Below are positions 1-8,342 of a stretch of 24,633 bases of DNA, one piece after another. Position 1 is the stretch's first letter. Every line of letters starts with the position of its first letter. Origin of the DNA: an uncultured Clostridium sp. (GTDB lineage Bacteria; Bacillota; Clostridia; UBA1212; UBA1255). A program made the position numbers and the translations under genes. The stretch is taken from the NCBI GenBank assembly GCA_900543695.1, contig UQSG01000032.1:1-24633 (forward strand). The letters are read 5' to 3'. Under the pieces are notes generated by a model that worked only from the letters and a program-made list of their open reading frames with translations, did not search any database and was not told the DNA's origin.

Positions 1-74
1 TTTCTCCGGGGTATATACTTTACTTATTTTGGGACATTTTCAAAAATGGTTGACATGATTTTCAAGGCTTTTTC

Positions 75-139
75 CGGTTAATTTTTTAAAAATCGCCTGT
101 AAAATGTTGCCAATTCGGTTAAAAAATTTTTAATCGCAG
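75..139. repeat. Tandem AT-rich repeats upstream of the tyrosine recombinase
   Basis: Two related units lie at 75-99 and 116-139, 41 bp apart. Both begin CGGTTAA, have an A/T-only core and end ATCGC followed by C/A and G. The core of the second unit (119-133) is a perfect palindrome, TTAAAAA-A-TTTTTAA. They could be arm or operator sites for the recombinase encoded just downstream; that is inference from position. A weak promoter may overlap the second unit (TTGCCA at 107-112, TTTAAT at 129-134), but this is not firm. Bases 1-74 show no gene. Confidence 0.4.
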
Positions 140-185
140 TCAAAAAAGCAGTATAAAAACCATGTTTTTGAGGAGGAATCATGCT

Positions 186-1310
186 ATGCCAAGACGAGGA
201 GAAAATATCTGGAAAAGGAGCGACGGCCGTTGGGAGGGGCGCTATATTAAGGATCGCGACAGGAAAGGAAAAGCAATTTACGGCTTTGTTTATGGAAAAA
301 CATACGCGGAGGCCAAGCAGAAAAAGCAGCTCTGTCTTTCCGAGCTCAGCAAAGGAAAAACCGAGCCGAAAACGGAGTGTTTGTTCGAAGTGGCTACGCA
401 GGCCTGGCTGCAGCAAATTGAAGAAAAGGTAAGAGAATCCACCTATTCCAAATACCGGCGGCTTTGCGCCTCCTATATCTGCCCATTTTTAGGAAAAATT
501 ACGCTGGACGCTCTGACAGAAGAAAAAATGGATAAATTCACCGAATATTTATTAAAAAGCGGAGGCGCCAGCGAGAATACGCTGTCCCCCAAAACGGTGC
601 TGGATATTTTAACCGTAACGAAGCAAATCTTAAAGTCTCGGAAAATAGACGTCAATATTAAACTCCCGAAGCAAAAAAAGCCGTCGATTCGTGTCCTGAC
701 GCGAAACGATCAGCTCAAATTGGAAGAACATCTCGTCGGCTCGGAGGATCCGATCCGGCTGGGAATCTTGTTCGATTTGTACACCGGCCTGCGCCTCGGC
801 GAGCTCTGCGCATTAAAATGGTCCGACATCGATTTTCAGAACGCGTCCGTGCATGTACGCTGCTCTGTCAGCAGAATACAGGATCCGAATCCTGCCGCGA
901 AAAAGCGAACCAAACTGATCCTGGAACGCCCAAAGACGGAATCCTCTGAGCGGGACATTCCGCTTCCGCGATTTCTCTTAAATTATCTGCTCCAGCATCG
1001 CGGCCGCGATGCCGCTTATCTTCTGACCGGCACGGAAAAACTAATTGAGCCGCGCTGCTTTTCGTTGAAATATAAAAGGATTTTAAAGTCCTGCAATCTT
1101 GAAAAATATAATTTTCACGCACTGCGCCATACTTTTGCGACGCGCTGTGTAGAAAACGGCTTTGATATCAAGGCGCTTTCTGAAATTTTAGGGCATTCCG
1201 ATATTAAAACAACGCTGAGCCGTTACGTGCATCCCTCCATGGAAATGAAGCGGCGAGAGATGGATAAGCTTTCCGTAATTTTTAATAGCAGTGCGGTTTT
1301 CAGTCATTAA
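186..1310 (+). CDS. Tyrosine recombinase/integrase (Tn916-Int-like architecture)
   Basis: A 374-residue site-specific recombinase. The N-terminus (MPRRGENIWKRSDGRWEGRY) is a basic arm-type DNA-binding domain, followed by a SAM-like core-binding domain (about 60-165) and the catalytic domain. The catalytic residues are visible: R203 in TGLRLGEL, H311 and R314 in HALRH, H337 in LGHSD and the nucleophile Y347 in SRYVH, so the enzyme looks intact. The start at ATG 186 is set by GAGGAGG at 169-175; an upstream in-frame ATG at 162 lacks a ribosome site, and ATG 181 opens a short shadow frame. It lies directly upstream of a polysaccharide-control operon on the same strand with a spaced inverted repeat in between, so it may act on local DNA. 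It could equally be the integrase of a decayed element to the left; no attachment site was identified. Confidence 0.9.
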   Translation: MPRRGENIWKRSDGRWEGRYIKDRDRKGKAIYGFVYGKTYAEAKQKKQLCLSELSKGKTEPKTECLFEVATQAWLQQIEEKVRESTYSKYRRLCASYICPFLGKITLDALTEEKMDKFTEYLLKSGGASENTLSPKTVLDILTVTKQILKSRKIDVNIKLPKQKKPSIRVLTRNDQLKLEEHLVGSEDPIRLGILFDLYTGLRLGELCALKWSDIDFQNASVHVRCSVSRIQDPNPAAKKRTKLILERPKTESSERDIPLPRFLLNYLLQHRGRDAAYLLTGTEKLIEPRCFSLKYKRILKSCNLEKYNFHALRHTFATRCVENGFDIKALSEILGHSDIKTTLSRYVHPSMEMKRREMDKLSVIFNSSAVFSH

Positions 1311-1370
1311 ATGCAGAGCCCCTTTGCAGCTGCAATTTAGGCCATATTACCGGGAGTGGAATACTCCAAG

Positions 1371-1518
1371 AAATTTTGCATGAATTTGCGGGCGAGGAAA
1401 TCGTAGCAGGCGGCTCGTTTCCAGGCGGCAAACGACATAGCTTTCTACCATTTGGGGAGTGGTACGCATGTTTTATCTGCGCCGCGCTTCCCAAAACGGC
1501 GAAGCTTATGCAAAATTT
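1371..1518. repeat. Spaced 11-bp inverted repeat between recombinase and EPS operon
   Basis: AAATTTTGCAT at 1371-1381 and its exact reverse complement ATGCAAAATTT at 1508-1518 flank a 126-bp segment. The non-coding stretch 1311-1726 also holds a small hairpin (GGAGT at 1354 paired with ACTCC) and a related GGGAGTGG motif near 1456, but no gene I can support. An inverted repeat of this size next to a tyrosine recombinase and upstream of a surface-polysaccharide operon is the layout of invertible switches such as fimS. A function here is inference only. Confidence 0.4.
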
Positions 1519-1654
1519 GACACAACAGCATTTATGCAGGGCTGAAGCATCATCAACAGGAAGCTCTGCTTTCCGCCCCCGACATCGCTGTCTCCAAAAT
1601 CGATTAAACCAATAAGCAGTAACCATACAAAGGATATGATTCCATTCGTTTTTA

Positions 1655-1660
1655 TATAAT
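1655..1660 (+). promoter_or_regulatory. Possible -10 box of the EPS-control operon
   Basis: A perfect TATAAT lies at 1655-1660, 67 bp before the first start codon of the operon. No good -35 hexamer sits 16-18 bp upstream (the sequence there is GGATAT-like), so the promoter would be weak or activator-dependent. A TTGACA at 1517-1522 lacks a matching -10. Confidence 0.35.
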
Positions 1661-1726
1661 ATGCAAGCCATATCGATTGTCGGCTGTATAAAAAGAAAGG
1701 ATTCTCTCTGCATTATTATATATTGT

Positions 1727-2458
1727 ATGTACGATATTCATTGTCATCTGATGCCCGGCGTTGACGACGGGGCGGATAATATGGAAGAAACGATCCAGAT
1801 GGCGCAGCTGGCAGCTTCCGGAGGGACAAAAGGGATTGCCGTGACTCCGCACTGCCGCATTCCCGGCTCCTATCAGAATCTGTGGAGCCAAAGGCTTGAA
1901 GATACTCTTTCCCGTATGCGCAGCGAATTGGACAGACGCGGGATTCCGATTATTCTTTTTTCAGGTCAGGAGGTTTTCCTGGCAGCCGGCTTCCTGGAGC
2001 TTTTAAAAGAACAAAAGCTGATTACGATCAATCACTCCCGCTATCTGCTGGTAGAATTTGATTTTTACGAATCGGGCGCATCTGCCTGTCAGAAGCTGCG
2101 GCAAATTGCAGCTGAAGGCTACGTCCCGATTGTGGCGCATCCGGAACGGTACGCTTTTTTCGCTGCGCATTCCGATGCCGAGGTGCATATTAAAGCGGCC
2201 GGAGCACTGCTCCAGGTGAATAAGGGCAGTCTGAAAGGAAGCTTCGGGCGTACTGCGTTTCATACGGCGCACCGTCTTCTGGATAAACGTATGGCTGATT
2301 TCGTTGCCAGCGACGGTCACAGCCCTTATGTGCGGACACCGTTTCTCCGGGATGTACATGAAATCATCAATGAGCGGTATTCAGCAGATTACGCAGATTA
2401 TTTGCTGAAGTCAAATCCAAGTAAGGTTATTGAAAATGACCGGATTTACCAATATTAA
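1727..2458 (+). CDS. CpsB/CapC-type PHP-family tyrosine-protein phosphatase
   Basis: A 243-residue manganese-dependent phosphotyrosine phosphatase of the PHP superfamily. In Gram-positive capsule/EPS systems this family dephosphorylates the tyrosine tail of the BY-kinase and so tunes chain length and export. The family signature is complete: MYDIHCHLMPGVDDGAD at the N-terminus, TPHC, the SGQEVF glutamate, the LLVEFDF strand, AHPERY and VASDGHS, which together supply the metal ligands. Length is normal for the family. I chose ATG 1727 because family members begin directly with the DIHCH motif; the nearest purine-rich ribosome site (AAAGAAAGG at 1692-1700) is unusually far, and the frame stays open upstream to 1661, so the start is not certain. 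It is the first gene of the operon, followed by two candidate substrate kinases. Confidence 0.9.
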   Translation: MYDIHCHLMPGVDDGADNMEETIQMAQLAASGGTKGIAVTPHCRIPGSYQNLWSQRLEDTLSRMRSELDRRGIPIILFSGQEVFLAAGFLELLKEQKLITINHSRYLLVEFDFYESGASACQKLRQIAAEGYVPIVAHPERYAFFAAHSDAEVHIKAAGALLQVNKGSLKGSFGRTAFHTAHRLLDKRMADFVASDGHSPYVRTPFLRDVHEIINERYSADYADYLLKSNPSKVIENDRIYQY

Positions 2459-2495
2459 TTATATAGCAGTTAAGAAAAAGGAGCGCTTCGGTTAA

Positions 2496-3320
2496 ATGCG
2501 AATTCTTCGTATATGCACATGCGCTGCGTTTGCAGTGATCCTTGCAGTATTTCTGTTTTTTTACATTCGGGAAGAAAGAAATACGGACGCTACCTGGCCG
2601 GTTATCACGATAGAAGAACAATTGATTGATGTAAGTCTCCGCCCAACAGACGAGGAGCTGATGAAAGGGATTACGGCGTATGACGGCAAGGATGGCGATA
2701 TTACGGAAAAGCTTGTAGTTGAGTCTATTTCCAGATTTACCGAGCCCGGTATCAGTACGGTTACCTATGCGGTCTGCGACAGCGATCAGCACGTTTCCGT
2801 GGCCGCAAGGAAAATACGATATATCGGGTATACATCCCCGCAGTTTTATATGAATCGTTCGCTGGTCTTTTCGGTTGCGGAGCTGCCGGATATCGGAAGC
2901 GTGCTGGGGGCAAAGGACTCTATTGACGGAGATATCAGTAACCGCATCATTATAACCGCCTCCGATTACGCCTCCAATACCATTGGCGTTTTCAGTATCT
3001 CTGCACAGGTGTCCAACAGCAAAGGCGATACCATTTATCTGGATTTGCCTGTTTATATAGAAGATATCAGCGCAGCGGCGCCCCAGATAACGCTCAGCGA
3101 ATATCTTGTCTGCCTGGAAGCCGGAGAAGCCTTTGATCCTGCCGCCTACCTTGATTCCGCTGCTGCCGGAGACGGAACGGAGCTTACGGCTGCGGTGTGG
3201 ACGGAGTCCTCTCTAGACAGCAATACGGAGGGCGTATACAGCGTGCATTATTATGTAACCGATTCGGCAGGAAGACAGGGACATACGGTTTTGACGGTTC
3301 TGATAGAAAATACGAAATGA
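2496..3320 (+). CDS. Membrane-anchored protein with bacterial Ig-like (DUF5011-type) repeats
   Basis: A 274-residue predicted extracytoplasmic protein. Residues 1-24 form one hydrophobic segment after a short basic start (MRILRICTCAAFAVILAVFL), consistent with a signal anchor. The rest is beta-rich and contains two copies of the DGD-I-T/S motif typical of DUF5011/Cry22Aa-like Ig folds (GKDGDIT at 64-70, SIDGDIS at 142-148); a third Ig-like unit probably covers 195-274 (VYSVHYYVTDSAG). No catalytic motif is visible. A ribosome site (AAAGGAG) lies about 12 bp upstream, and the 3' end overlaps the next gene by an ATGA, so the products are probably co-translated. It may be an extracellular partner of the polysaccharide export/kinase complex; that role is inferred from position only. 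Confidence 0.75.
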   Translation: MRILRICTCAAFAVILAVFLFFYIREERNTDATWPVITIEEQLIDVSLRPTDEELMKGITAYDGKDGDITEKLVVESISRFTEPGISTVTYAVCDSDQHVSVAARKIRYIGYTSPQFYMNRSLVFSVAELPDIGSVLGAKDSIDGDISNRIIITASDYASNTIGVFSISAQVSNSKGDTIYLDLPVYIEDISAAAPQITLSEYLVCLEAGEAFDPAAYLDSAAAGDGTELTAAVWTESSLDSNTEGVYSVHYYVTDSAGRQGHTVLTVLIENTK

Positions 3321-4825
3321 ATCATAGCAACGCGTCCTCAGGGATTTTTTTTGAATGGAACAGCCTGCTGCGCGATATTCTCCGGAATTTCTGGATGGTC
3401 ATGCTGGCCGCGGCAGTTGGAATAATGGGGCTGTATATCGTTGAGCACAGCATATATAAACCAGTGTACAGCAGCAGAGCAACCCTGATCGTACGGGTGA
3501 AGGCAGGCGCTGCGGAAGCCTATACAAATCTTGCGGCTTCTTCGGAAATGGCGGAAATTTTTACAGAAGTATTTGTTCAGCCCGCTATGCGGGAATACGC
3601 AGCCGCCGCTCTTGGAGAAAAAGAATTTAACGGAGAAATCGCCGCTTCCGTTCTGCCCGATACCAATATGCTGACACTCAGCGTTACGGCAGAGGATCCG
3701 GAAAACGCATACCGCCTTCTGAAATCAGTGTTGAATATCTATCCGGAAATATCAGAATCAGTTTTTTCAAACGCAGTTATAGATATTATACAAGATCCCG
3801 TAATACCTCGCGGTCCTGACAACGCGGTGTCCTCCAGAAACCGGATGCTGGTATCTGTGCTATGCGGGGCAGCGATGCTGGCCGCCATCGGGCTGCTGTC
3901 ACTGTGGCGGGATACCGTAAAAAACGAAGCGGCGTACAATGCAAAAATCGACGCTCCTTTATTGGGCTGTATCTCCCATGAACGAAAGCACAGAGGTCTC
4001 CGGGACTGGCTGCTGCGTAAAAAGCGGCCGCTGCTGATCAGTAATGCGTATGCCAGCCTTCTGTTTGCGGAAAGCTATCAGAAAATAGCAACAAAGCTGG
4101 AGTATATGAACAAAAACAGCGGCGATAAAATATTTCTTATTACAAGCGTAGCGGAAAACGAAGGAAAATCCACCGTATCCGCGAATCTGGCGCTTGCCCT
4201 TGCGTGGCGCGGACACCGCACGGTTCTGCTTGATATGGATTTTAAAAAGCCCTCGCAGTATAAAATTTTCTCTGTAAAATATATGGAAAACGCAGAGCTC
4301 GGCGAGCTGCTGAAGGGAAAAACAGAGGCGAAAGACTATATATTCCGGCGGCACCGAAAAAGCGAGCTTTTCCTCGGGCTCAATACAAAACGCGATCCAG
4401 ACTGCCAGAGCCAAATGCACAGGAAGCTGTTCCAGGCTTACTTGGCGCACCTGAAAAAAACAGTAGACTTTATCATTATTGATACAGCGCCGCTGCTTGC
4501 CGCAGCGGATTCTACCAGTCTGATGTCAGCAGCGGACCGCACCATACTGGTTGTTCGGACGGATTGTACCTATGCTGCCAGCGTCAACGAGGCGGCACTT
4601 ATGATAGGGGATGTCGGCGGACGCCTGGCCGGCTGCGTTTTAAACGACGTTTATCGTGAATTCTCGCTTTTCGGTCAAATGGGCTTTGATGAAAGCGGAT
4701 ATTACGGCAGAAAATACGGTGCGTATAAAAATTATGCTGATTATGGAAAATACTCCGCGTTCAAATGGGATGCGCCAGAGGAGAGCGTGCCAGGTACGGA
4801 TGAGCATCAGGAAGGCCGGGAATGA
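3317..4825 (+). CDS. Wzz/BY-kinase fusion (CpsCD-like), copy 1, atypical Walker A
   Basis: A 502-residue fusion of a polysaccharide co-polymerase and a bacterial tyrosine kinase. The Wzz-like part has a first membrane segment at about 24-43 (FWMVMLAAAVGIMGLYIV), an extracytoplasmic domain, and a second segment at about 176-196 (MLVSVLCGAAMLAAIGLLSLW). The cytoplasmic kinase domain has Walker A at about 279-286 reading ENEGKST instead of the usual PGEGKS/T, Walker A' VLLDMDFKKP (about 303) and Walker B FIIIDTAPL (about 385). The C-terminal tail (about 461-480) carries a tyrosine cluster (GYYGRKYGAYKNYADYGKY) for autophosphorylation. Start ATG 3317 overlaps the upstream stop as ATGA; the frame opens earlier but would overlap the Ig-like gene by 124 bp. 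In many Firmicutes the Wzz and kinase parts are separate proteins; here they are joined. Confidence 0.88.
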   Translation: MNHSNASSGIFFEWNSLLRDILRNFWMVMLAAAVGIMGLYIVEHSIYKPVYSSRATLIVRVKAGAAEAYTNLAASSEMAEIFTEVFVQPAMREYAAAALGEKEFNGEIAASVLPDTNMLTLSVTAEDPENAYRLLKSVLNIYPEISESVFSNAVIDIIQDPVIPRGPDNAVSSRNRMLVSVLCGAAMLAAIGLLSLWRDTVKNEAAYNAKIDAPLLGCISHERKHRGLRDWLLRKKRPLLISNAYASLLFAESYQKIATKLEYMNKNSGDKIFLITSVAENEGKSTVSANLALALAWRGHRTVLLDMDFKKPSQYKIFSVKYMENAELGELLKGKTEAKDYIFRRHRKSELFLGLNTKRDPDCQSQMHRKLFQAYLAHLKKTVDFIIIDTAPLLAAADSTSLMSAADRTILVVRTDCTYAASVNEAALMIGDVGGRLAGCVLNDVYREFSLFGQMGFDESGYYGRKYGAYKNYADYGKYSAFKWDAPEESVPGTDEHQEGRE

Positions 4826-6303
4826 TTATGAACGAGATGTCAGAAAACAAAGCTGTTTCCTCCGAAATGCAGGACGATACCTCTGTGATCTATCTTGGCG
4901 ATCTCTGGAGAGGCTTTCTGAAATATTGGTGGTTATGCGCCGCAATGGCGATTCTTTTGGGCGGAATAATGTTTTACAGAAATTATATCCGGTTTACACC
5001 GGTGTATATGTCTTCCGCCACCTTTACCGTACGCACGCAGACCGCCGGCGCAGGAAGCGGGCTCTCAACATATTCCTTTTATTATGATCAGGCGACTGCA
5101 GCGCAGCTCTCCTCGACCTTTCCCTACATATTGCAAAGCAATCTTCTGCAGGAGATCGTCAGCTCCGATCTTGGGCTGCCATATATGCCGGCCGCTTTGA
5201 GCGCCTCCTCTGTTTCCGGAACGAATATGTTCACAATAACAGCCGTAGGCGGCGATCCTCAGCTAACATACGATACCTTGACGTCTGCGATTCAAAACTA
5301 TCCACAGGTCGCAGAATATGTCATCGGCAATACGGAGCTGACAATGATCTCGGCTCCGGAGGTCGCACGTGAGCCGTCGAACCAGCTTGCCTGGCGCAGA
5401 CAAACTCTTATAGGAATTCTGGCCGGCGCCGCAATCGGATTTGTCTGGATTGTTTTATATGCTGCTCTGCGTAAAACCGTTCGGACAAAAAAGGACATTC
5501 TGACAAGGCTGAATCAGAGCTGCCTGGGTGTGCTTCCAGATGTTGTTTTTAAAAAATACAAGAGAAAAATCAACCATTCCGTGCTGACGGTAAATCCTCT
5601 GGTAGGCAGCGGTTTTCTGGAGGCCGTGCGCGTGCTTCGCAACACCATAATTCATACGCTTGGAAAGGACAGAAGGATTCTCATGGTAACCAGCACGGCG
5701 CCGGGAGAAGGAAAAACGACCGTCACGGTAAATCTGGCATTGGCTTTAGCGCAGGCGGGAAAAAGGGTGCTTCTGGCAGATGCGGATTTACGCCGTCCGA
5801 ATGTCTGTCCCATGCTTGGCATTTCTCTCGAAAGACTGACTGAAATTAGAAAAGAAGCTTCGGAAACCTGCAGACGGGAGGCCTCAATTTATTATATAAA
5901 AAATCTTGATATTTCGGTAATGACATTTCATACTCATTCTCATCGATTTTACAGTCTGCTGAGGGCAAGCAGTTTAAAAGAGCTGTTCGATCCGCTCCGT
6001 GAACAGTACGACTATATTTTGATCGATACGCCTCCCAGCGGTCTGATTTCTGATGCTGCTATCATTTCTCAGATATCTGACGCAGCGATCTTTGTGATTC
6101 GGCAGGATACTGTCCGCATTTCAAGAATTCGGAATACGCTTGACGCGCTTTCGGCAAGTAATACTGATCTGATCGGCTGCGTGCTGAACGGAGCTGCTTC
6201 GGGCGTCTCAGGGTACGGAGAGCATTACGGATACCATAACGGAAGCTACGGAAGGTATAAGAGATACGGCAGATATGGATACGGCTACGGCGAAAAACGT
6301 TGA
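4822..6303 (+). CDS. Wzz/BY-kinase fusion (CpsCD-like), copy 2
   Basis: A 493-residue paralog of the preceding gene, overlapping its stop by ATGA. It has an N-terminal Wzz-like region with a membrane segment near 35-52 (YWWLCAAMAILLGGIMFY), a second near 195-213 (IGILAGAAIGFVWIVLYAA), then the kinase: canonical Walker A APGEGKTT (about 292), Walker A' LLADADLRRP (about 317) and Walker B YILIDTPP (about 397). The tail (about 467-492) is Tyr/Gly/Arg-rich (YGEHYGYHNGSYGRYKRYGR). The start could also be ATG 4828. Two full-length fusion paralogs in tandem are unusual; they may form mixed rings or control different export steps (inference). The CpsB-type phosphatase at the head of the operon is the expected antagonist. 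Confidence 0.9.
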   Translation: MIMNEMSENKAVSSEMQDDTSVIYLGDLWRGFLKYWWLCAAMAILLGGIMFYRNYIRFTPVYMSSATFTVRTQTAGAGSGLSTYSFYYDQATAAQLSSTFPYILQSNLLQEIVSSDLGLPYMPAALSASSVSGTNMFTITAVGGDPQLTYDTLTSAIQNYPQVAEYVIGNTELTMISAPEVAREPSNQLAWRRQTLIGILAGAAIGFVWIVLYAALRKTVRTKKDILTRLNQSCLGVLPDVVFKKYKRKINHSVLTVNPLVGSGFLEAVRVLRNTIIHTLGKDRRILMVTSTAPGEGKTTVTVNLALALAQAGKRVLLADADLRRPNVCPMLGISLERLTEIRKEASETCRREASIYYIKNLDISVMTFHTHSHRFYSLLRASSLKELFDPLREQYDYILIDTPPSGLISDAAIISQISDAAIFVIRQDTVRISRIRNTLDALSASNTDLIGCVLNGAASGVSGYGEHYGYHNGSYGRYKRYGRYGYGYGEKR

Positions 6304-8158
6304 TCGCACCGACCAGCGGGACGCCGATGAAAAAACGAGAAAATACGCAGTACTACTGCGGGAAATGAAAAAGGAATGGGGCTGGCTGCTGAAATATGGT
6401 AAGCGATATAGTCCGTGGATTGTTTTGTATGCGCTGCTCGGTCTGCTGGGAACGTCCATGGGCCTCGGAAGCGGCGTTGCTTCAAAACACCTGATCGACG
6501 CAGTCGTCTCTCACAACAGCGGAGCTCTGGTCGATTCCATTATGCTTACTGCTATCCTGGCTATATCGCAGCTATTTTTAACTGCGGTTACTTCCAGAAT
6601 TACTTCCCTGGTCGGTACGCGAATAAGCACGGAGATCCGCGGCGATATTTATGCGTGCATATTGCTCGCAGATTGGCAAGAAATCAGTAAATTTCATTCG
6701 GGCGAGCTTGTCAATCGACTGGAGGGAGATGTGAATGCCGTTTGCTCAGGAATAATTAGTTTTATTCCAAGTATCTTCACCCGCACGGCACAGTTTATCG
6801 GCTCCCTTTGCATCGTACTTTACTACGATAGAGTGATGGCAATCCTGGCTCTGCTGAGTGCCCCTGCCGTTCTGCTATCCTCTCGCTTTATGATGAGAAT
6901 GATGCGGAAATACAACAGAGAAAGCCGTGAAATGAACGGCAATATATTGTCGTATGGTGAAGAATCGTTTCAAAACCTGCAAACCATCAAGGCCTTTGGA
7001 CTGACAAGGCAGTATGCGGAAAATTTTAAAGGTCTGCTCTCCCGCTACAGAAAGCAGCGGCTCGATTATGATAAATTTTCTATTTTAATGACGCTGTGCT
7101 TATCCGGCCTTGGACTGATCGTTTCTTATACATGTTACGGCTGGGGCGTCTGGCGTCTTTGGCAGGGCGCTATTACATACGGGACCATGACGCTGTTTCT
7201 TCAGACCTCCGGAGCGCTGAGCGCGTCCTTTTCCGCTCTTGTTTCCCTTGCGCCCAACGCCGTGTCGATTGCTACCTCTGCCGGACGCATTATGGAGGTA
7301 ACGGAGCTGACGGAGGAAAATGGCGCGGAGGGCGCTTTAACACAGGAGCAATGCGACCAGGCAGCGAGTACAGGCCTACAGCTCGTTGCCGAGGGGGTTA
7401 CATTTTCTTACCGCCAAAGCAAAAAGTCGGTGCTCCAAAACATGTGTTTTCAAGCCTTTTCCGGAGAAGTCATTGCTTTTATCGGGCCCTCCGGCGAAGG
7501 AAAAACAACCATTTTGCGGCTGCTTTTAGGACTGCTCCAGCCGGACTCCGGCGCACTGTGGATAAAAATCGGCGAAGACAAAGCGCTGCCGGTCTCTGCG
7601 GCTACGCGGAAGCTTTATTCCTATGTGCCGCAGGGAAACAGTATGTTTTCCGGAACAGTGGCCGATAATTTAAGGATGGCAAGGCCGGAGGCCACGGACG
7701 AAGCGCTGGAGGAAGCTCTAAAGACAGCCGACGCCTGGAGCTTTATCTCACAGCTTCCGAACGGAATCTATACCGCGATCGGGGAGCGCGGCATAAATTT
7801 CTCGGAGGGGCAGGCGCAGAGGCTTGCGATTGCACGGGCAATTCTGCGGAGCGCTCCGATTCTGCTTCTGGATGAGGCGACCTCCGCGCTTGACAGCGAT
7901 ACGGAAGCACGTCTTCTGCGGAATATTATGCGATCCGAATCCAGGCGGATCTGCATCGTTACAACCCACAGAGCCAGCATTTTAAAGTATTGTACCCGGA
8001 TCTATAAAGTAGATCAGAACGGGACGCTGCTGCAATGGAAGCGTCCGTTTGACGGGAAGGAGGCTGAGCCAAATGATATACAAAATGAAAGAAGGCTTCG
8101 TTGTTCGGACGATCGGCGCCCAGACCGTGGCCGTACCGGTTGGGAAAAGGACCACTGA
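6275..8158 (+). CDS. ABC exporter, fused membrane and ATPase domains (peptide-export candidate)
   Basis: A 627-residue half-transporter of the type I exporter fold. Several hydrophobic segments span about 45-330. The ATPase domain has Walker A GPSGEGKTT (about 403), a Q-loop in YVPQGNSMFSG, a signature reading NFSEGQAQRLAIARA (about 509; a variant of LSGGQ), Walker B ILLLDEATSALD (about 530) and the H-loop TTHRAS (about 564). There is no N-terminal C39 peptidase, so leader removal would need another protease. The gene overlaps the kinase upstream by 29 bp and the PqqD-like gene downstream by 86 bp. With PqqD, radical SAM and precursor genes following, the simplest role is export of the modified peptide; oligosaccharide or lipid export is the alternative given the EPS genes. 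The start is uncertain: an in-frame ATG at 6365 would remove the overlap. Confidence 0.85.
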   Translation: MDTATAKNVDRTDQRDADEKTRKYAVLLREMKKEWGWLLKYGKRYSPWIVLYALLGLLGTSMGLGSGVASKHLIDAVVSHNSGALVDSIMLTAILAISQLFLTAVTSRITSLVGTRISTEIRGDIYACILLADWQEISKFHSGELVNRLEGDVNAVCSGIISFIPSIFTRTAQFIGSLCIVLYYDRVMAILALLSAPAVLLSSRFMMRMMRKYNRESREMNGNILSYGEESFQNLQTIKAFGLTRQYAENFKGLLSRYRKQRLDYDKFSILMTLCLSGLGLIVSYTCYGWGVWRLWQGAITYGTMTLFLQTSGALSASFSALVSLAPNAVSIATSAGRIMEVTELTEENGAEGALTQEQCDQAASTGLQLVAEGVTFSYRQSKKSVLQNMCFQAFSGEVIAFIGPSGEGKTTILRLLLGLLQPDSGALWIKIGEDKALPVSAATRKLYSYVPQGNSMFSGTVADNLRMARPEATDEALEEALKTADAWSFISQLPNGIYTAIGERGINFSEGQAQRLAIARAILRSAPILLLDEATSALDSDTEARLLRNIMRSESRRICIVTTHRASILKYCTRIYKVDQNGTLLQWKRPFDGKEAEPNDIQNERRLRCSDDRRPDRGRTGWEKDH

Positions 8159-8342
8159 GCTGCATGGCGTCATTACATTAAATGAAAGCGGCTGTATTCT
8201 TTGGAAGGCCCTGGAAAAGGGCATGGATATAGAACAGCTCACGGCACTGCTGGTAGAGCAGTATGAGGTGGAGCCCGATCAAGCAAAAAAGGATGTAGAA
8301 AATTTCCTGGAGAGCCTCCGGGAACAGAAGGTGCTACTGTGA
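8073..8342 (+). CDS. PqqD-like RiPP recognition element protein
   Basis: An 89-residue PqqD-family protein. Such proteins bind RiPP leader peptides and present them to the modifying enzyme. The pattern fits: a beta-rich N-terminus (MIYKMKEGFVVRTIG), the LNESGCILWKAL turn-helix characteristic of PqqD-like proteins, and a winged C-terminal half with TALLVEQYEV and a VENFLESLREQKVLL helix. Start ATG 8073 is set by GGAAGGAGG ending at 8063; the longer frame from 8049 has no site of its own. Its stop overlaps the GTG start of the radical SAM gene, a strong sign of translational coupling and joint function. Confidence 0.85.
   Translation: MIYKMKEGFVVRTIGAQTVAVPVGKRTTELHGVITLNESGCILWKALEKGMDIEQLTALLVEQYEVEPDQAKKDVENFLESLREQKVLL

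Noticed and set aside
181..432. 83-aa frame starting 5 bp before the recombinase start
   Set aside because: It shares the ribosome site, but the overlapping 374-aa frame has a full tyrosine recombinase signature; this one is low-complexity and basic.
1516..1545. TTGACA at 1517 as the EPS promoter
   Set aside because: No -10-like hexamer at 16-18 bp; the sequence there is GGCTGA.
6275..8158. Exporter as a peptidase-containing (C39) transporter
   Set aside because: The N-terminus goes straight into membrane segments; there is no room for a C39 domain or its catalytic Cys/His.
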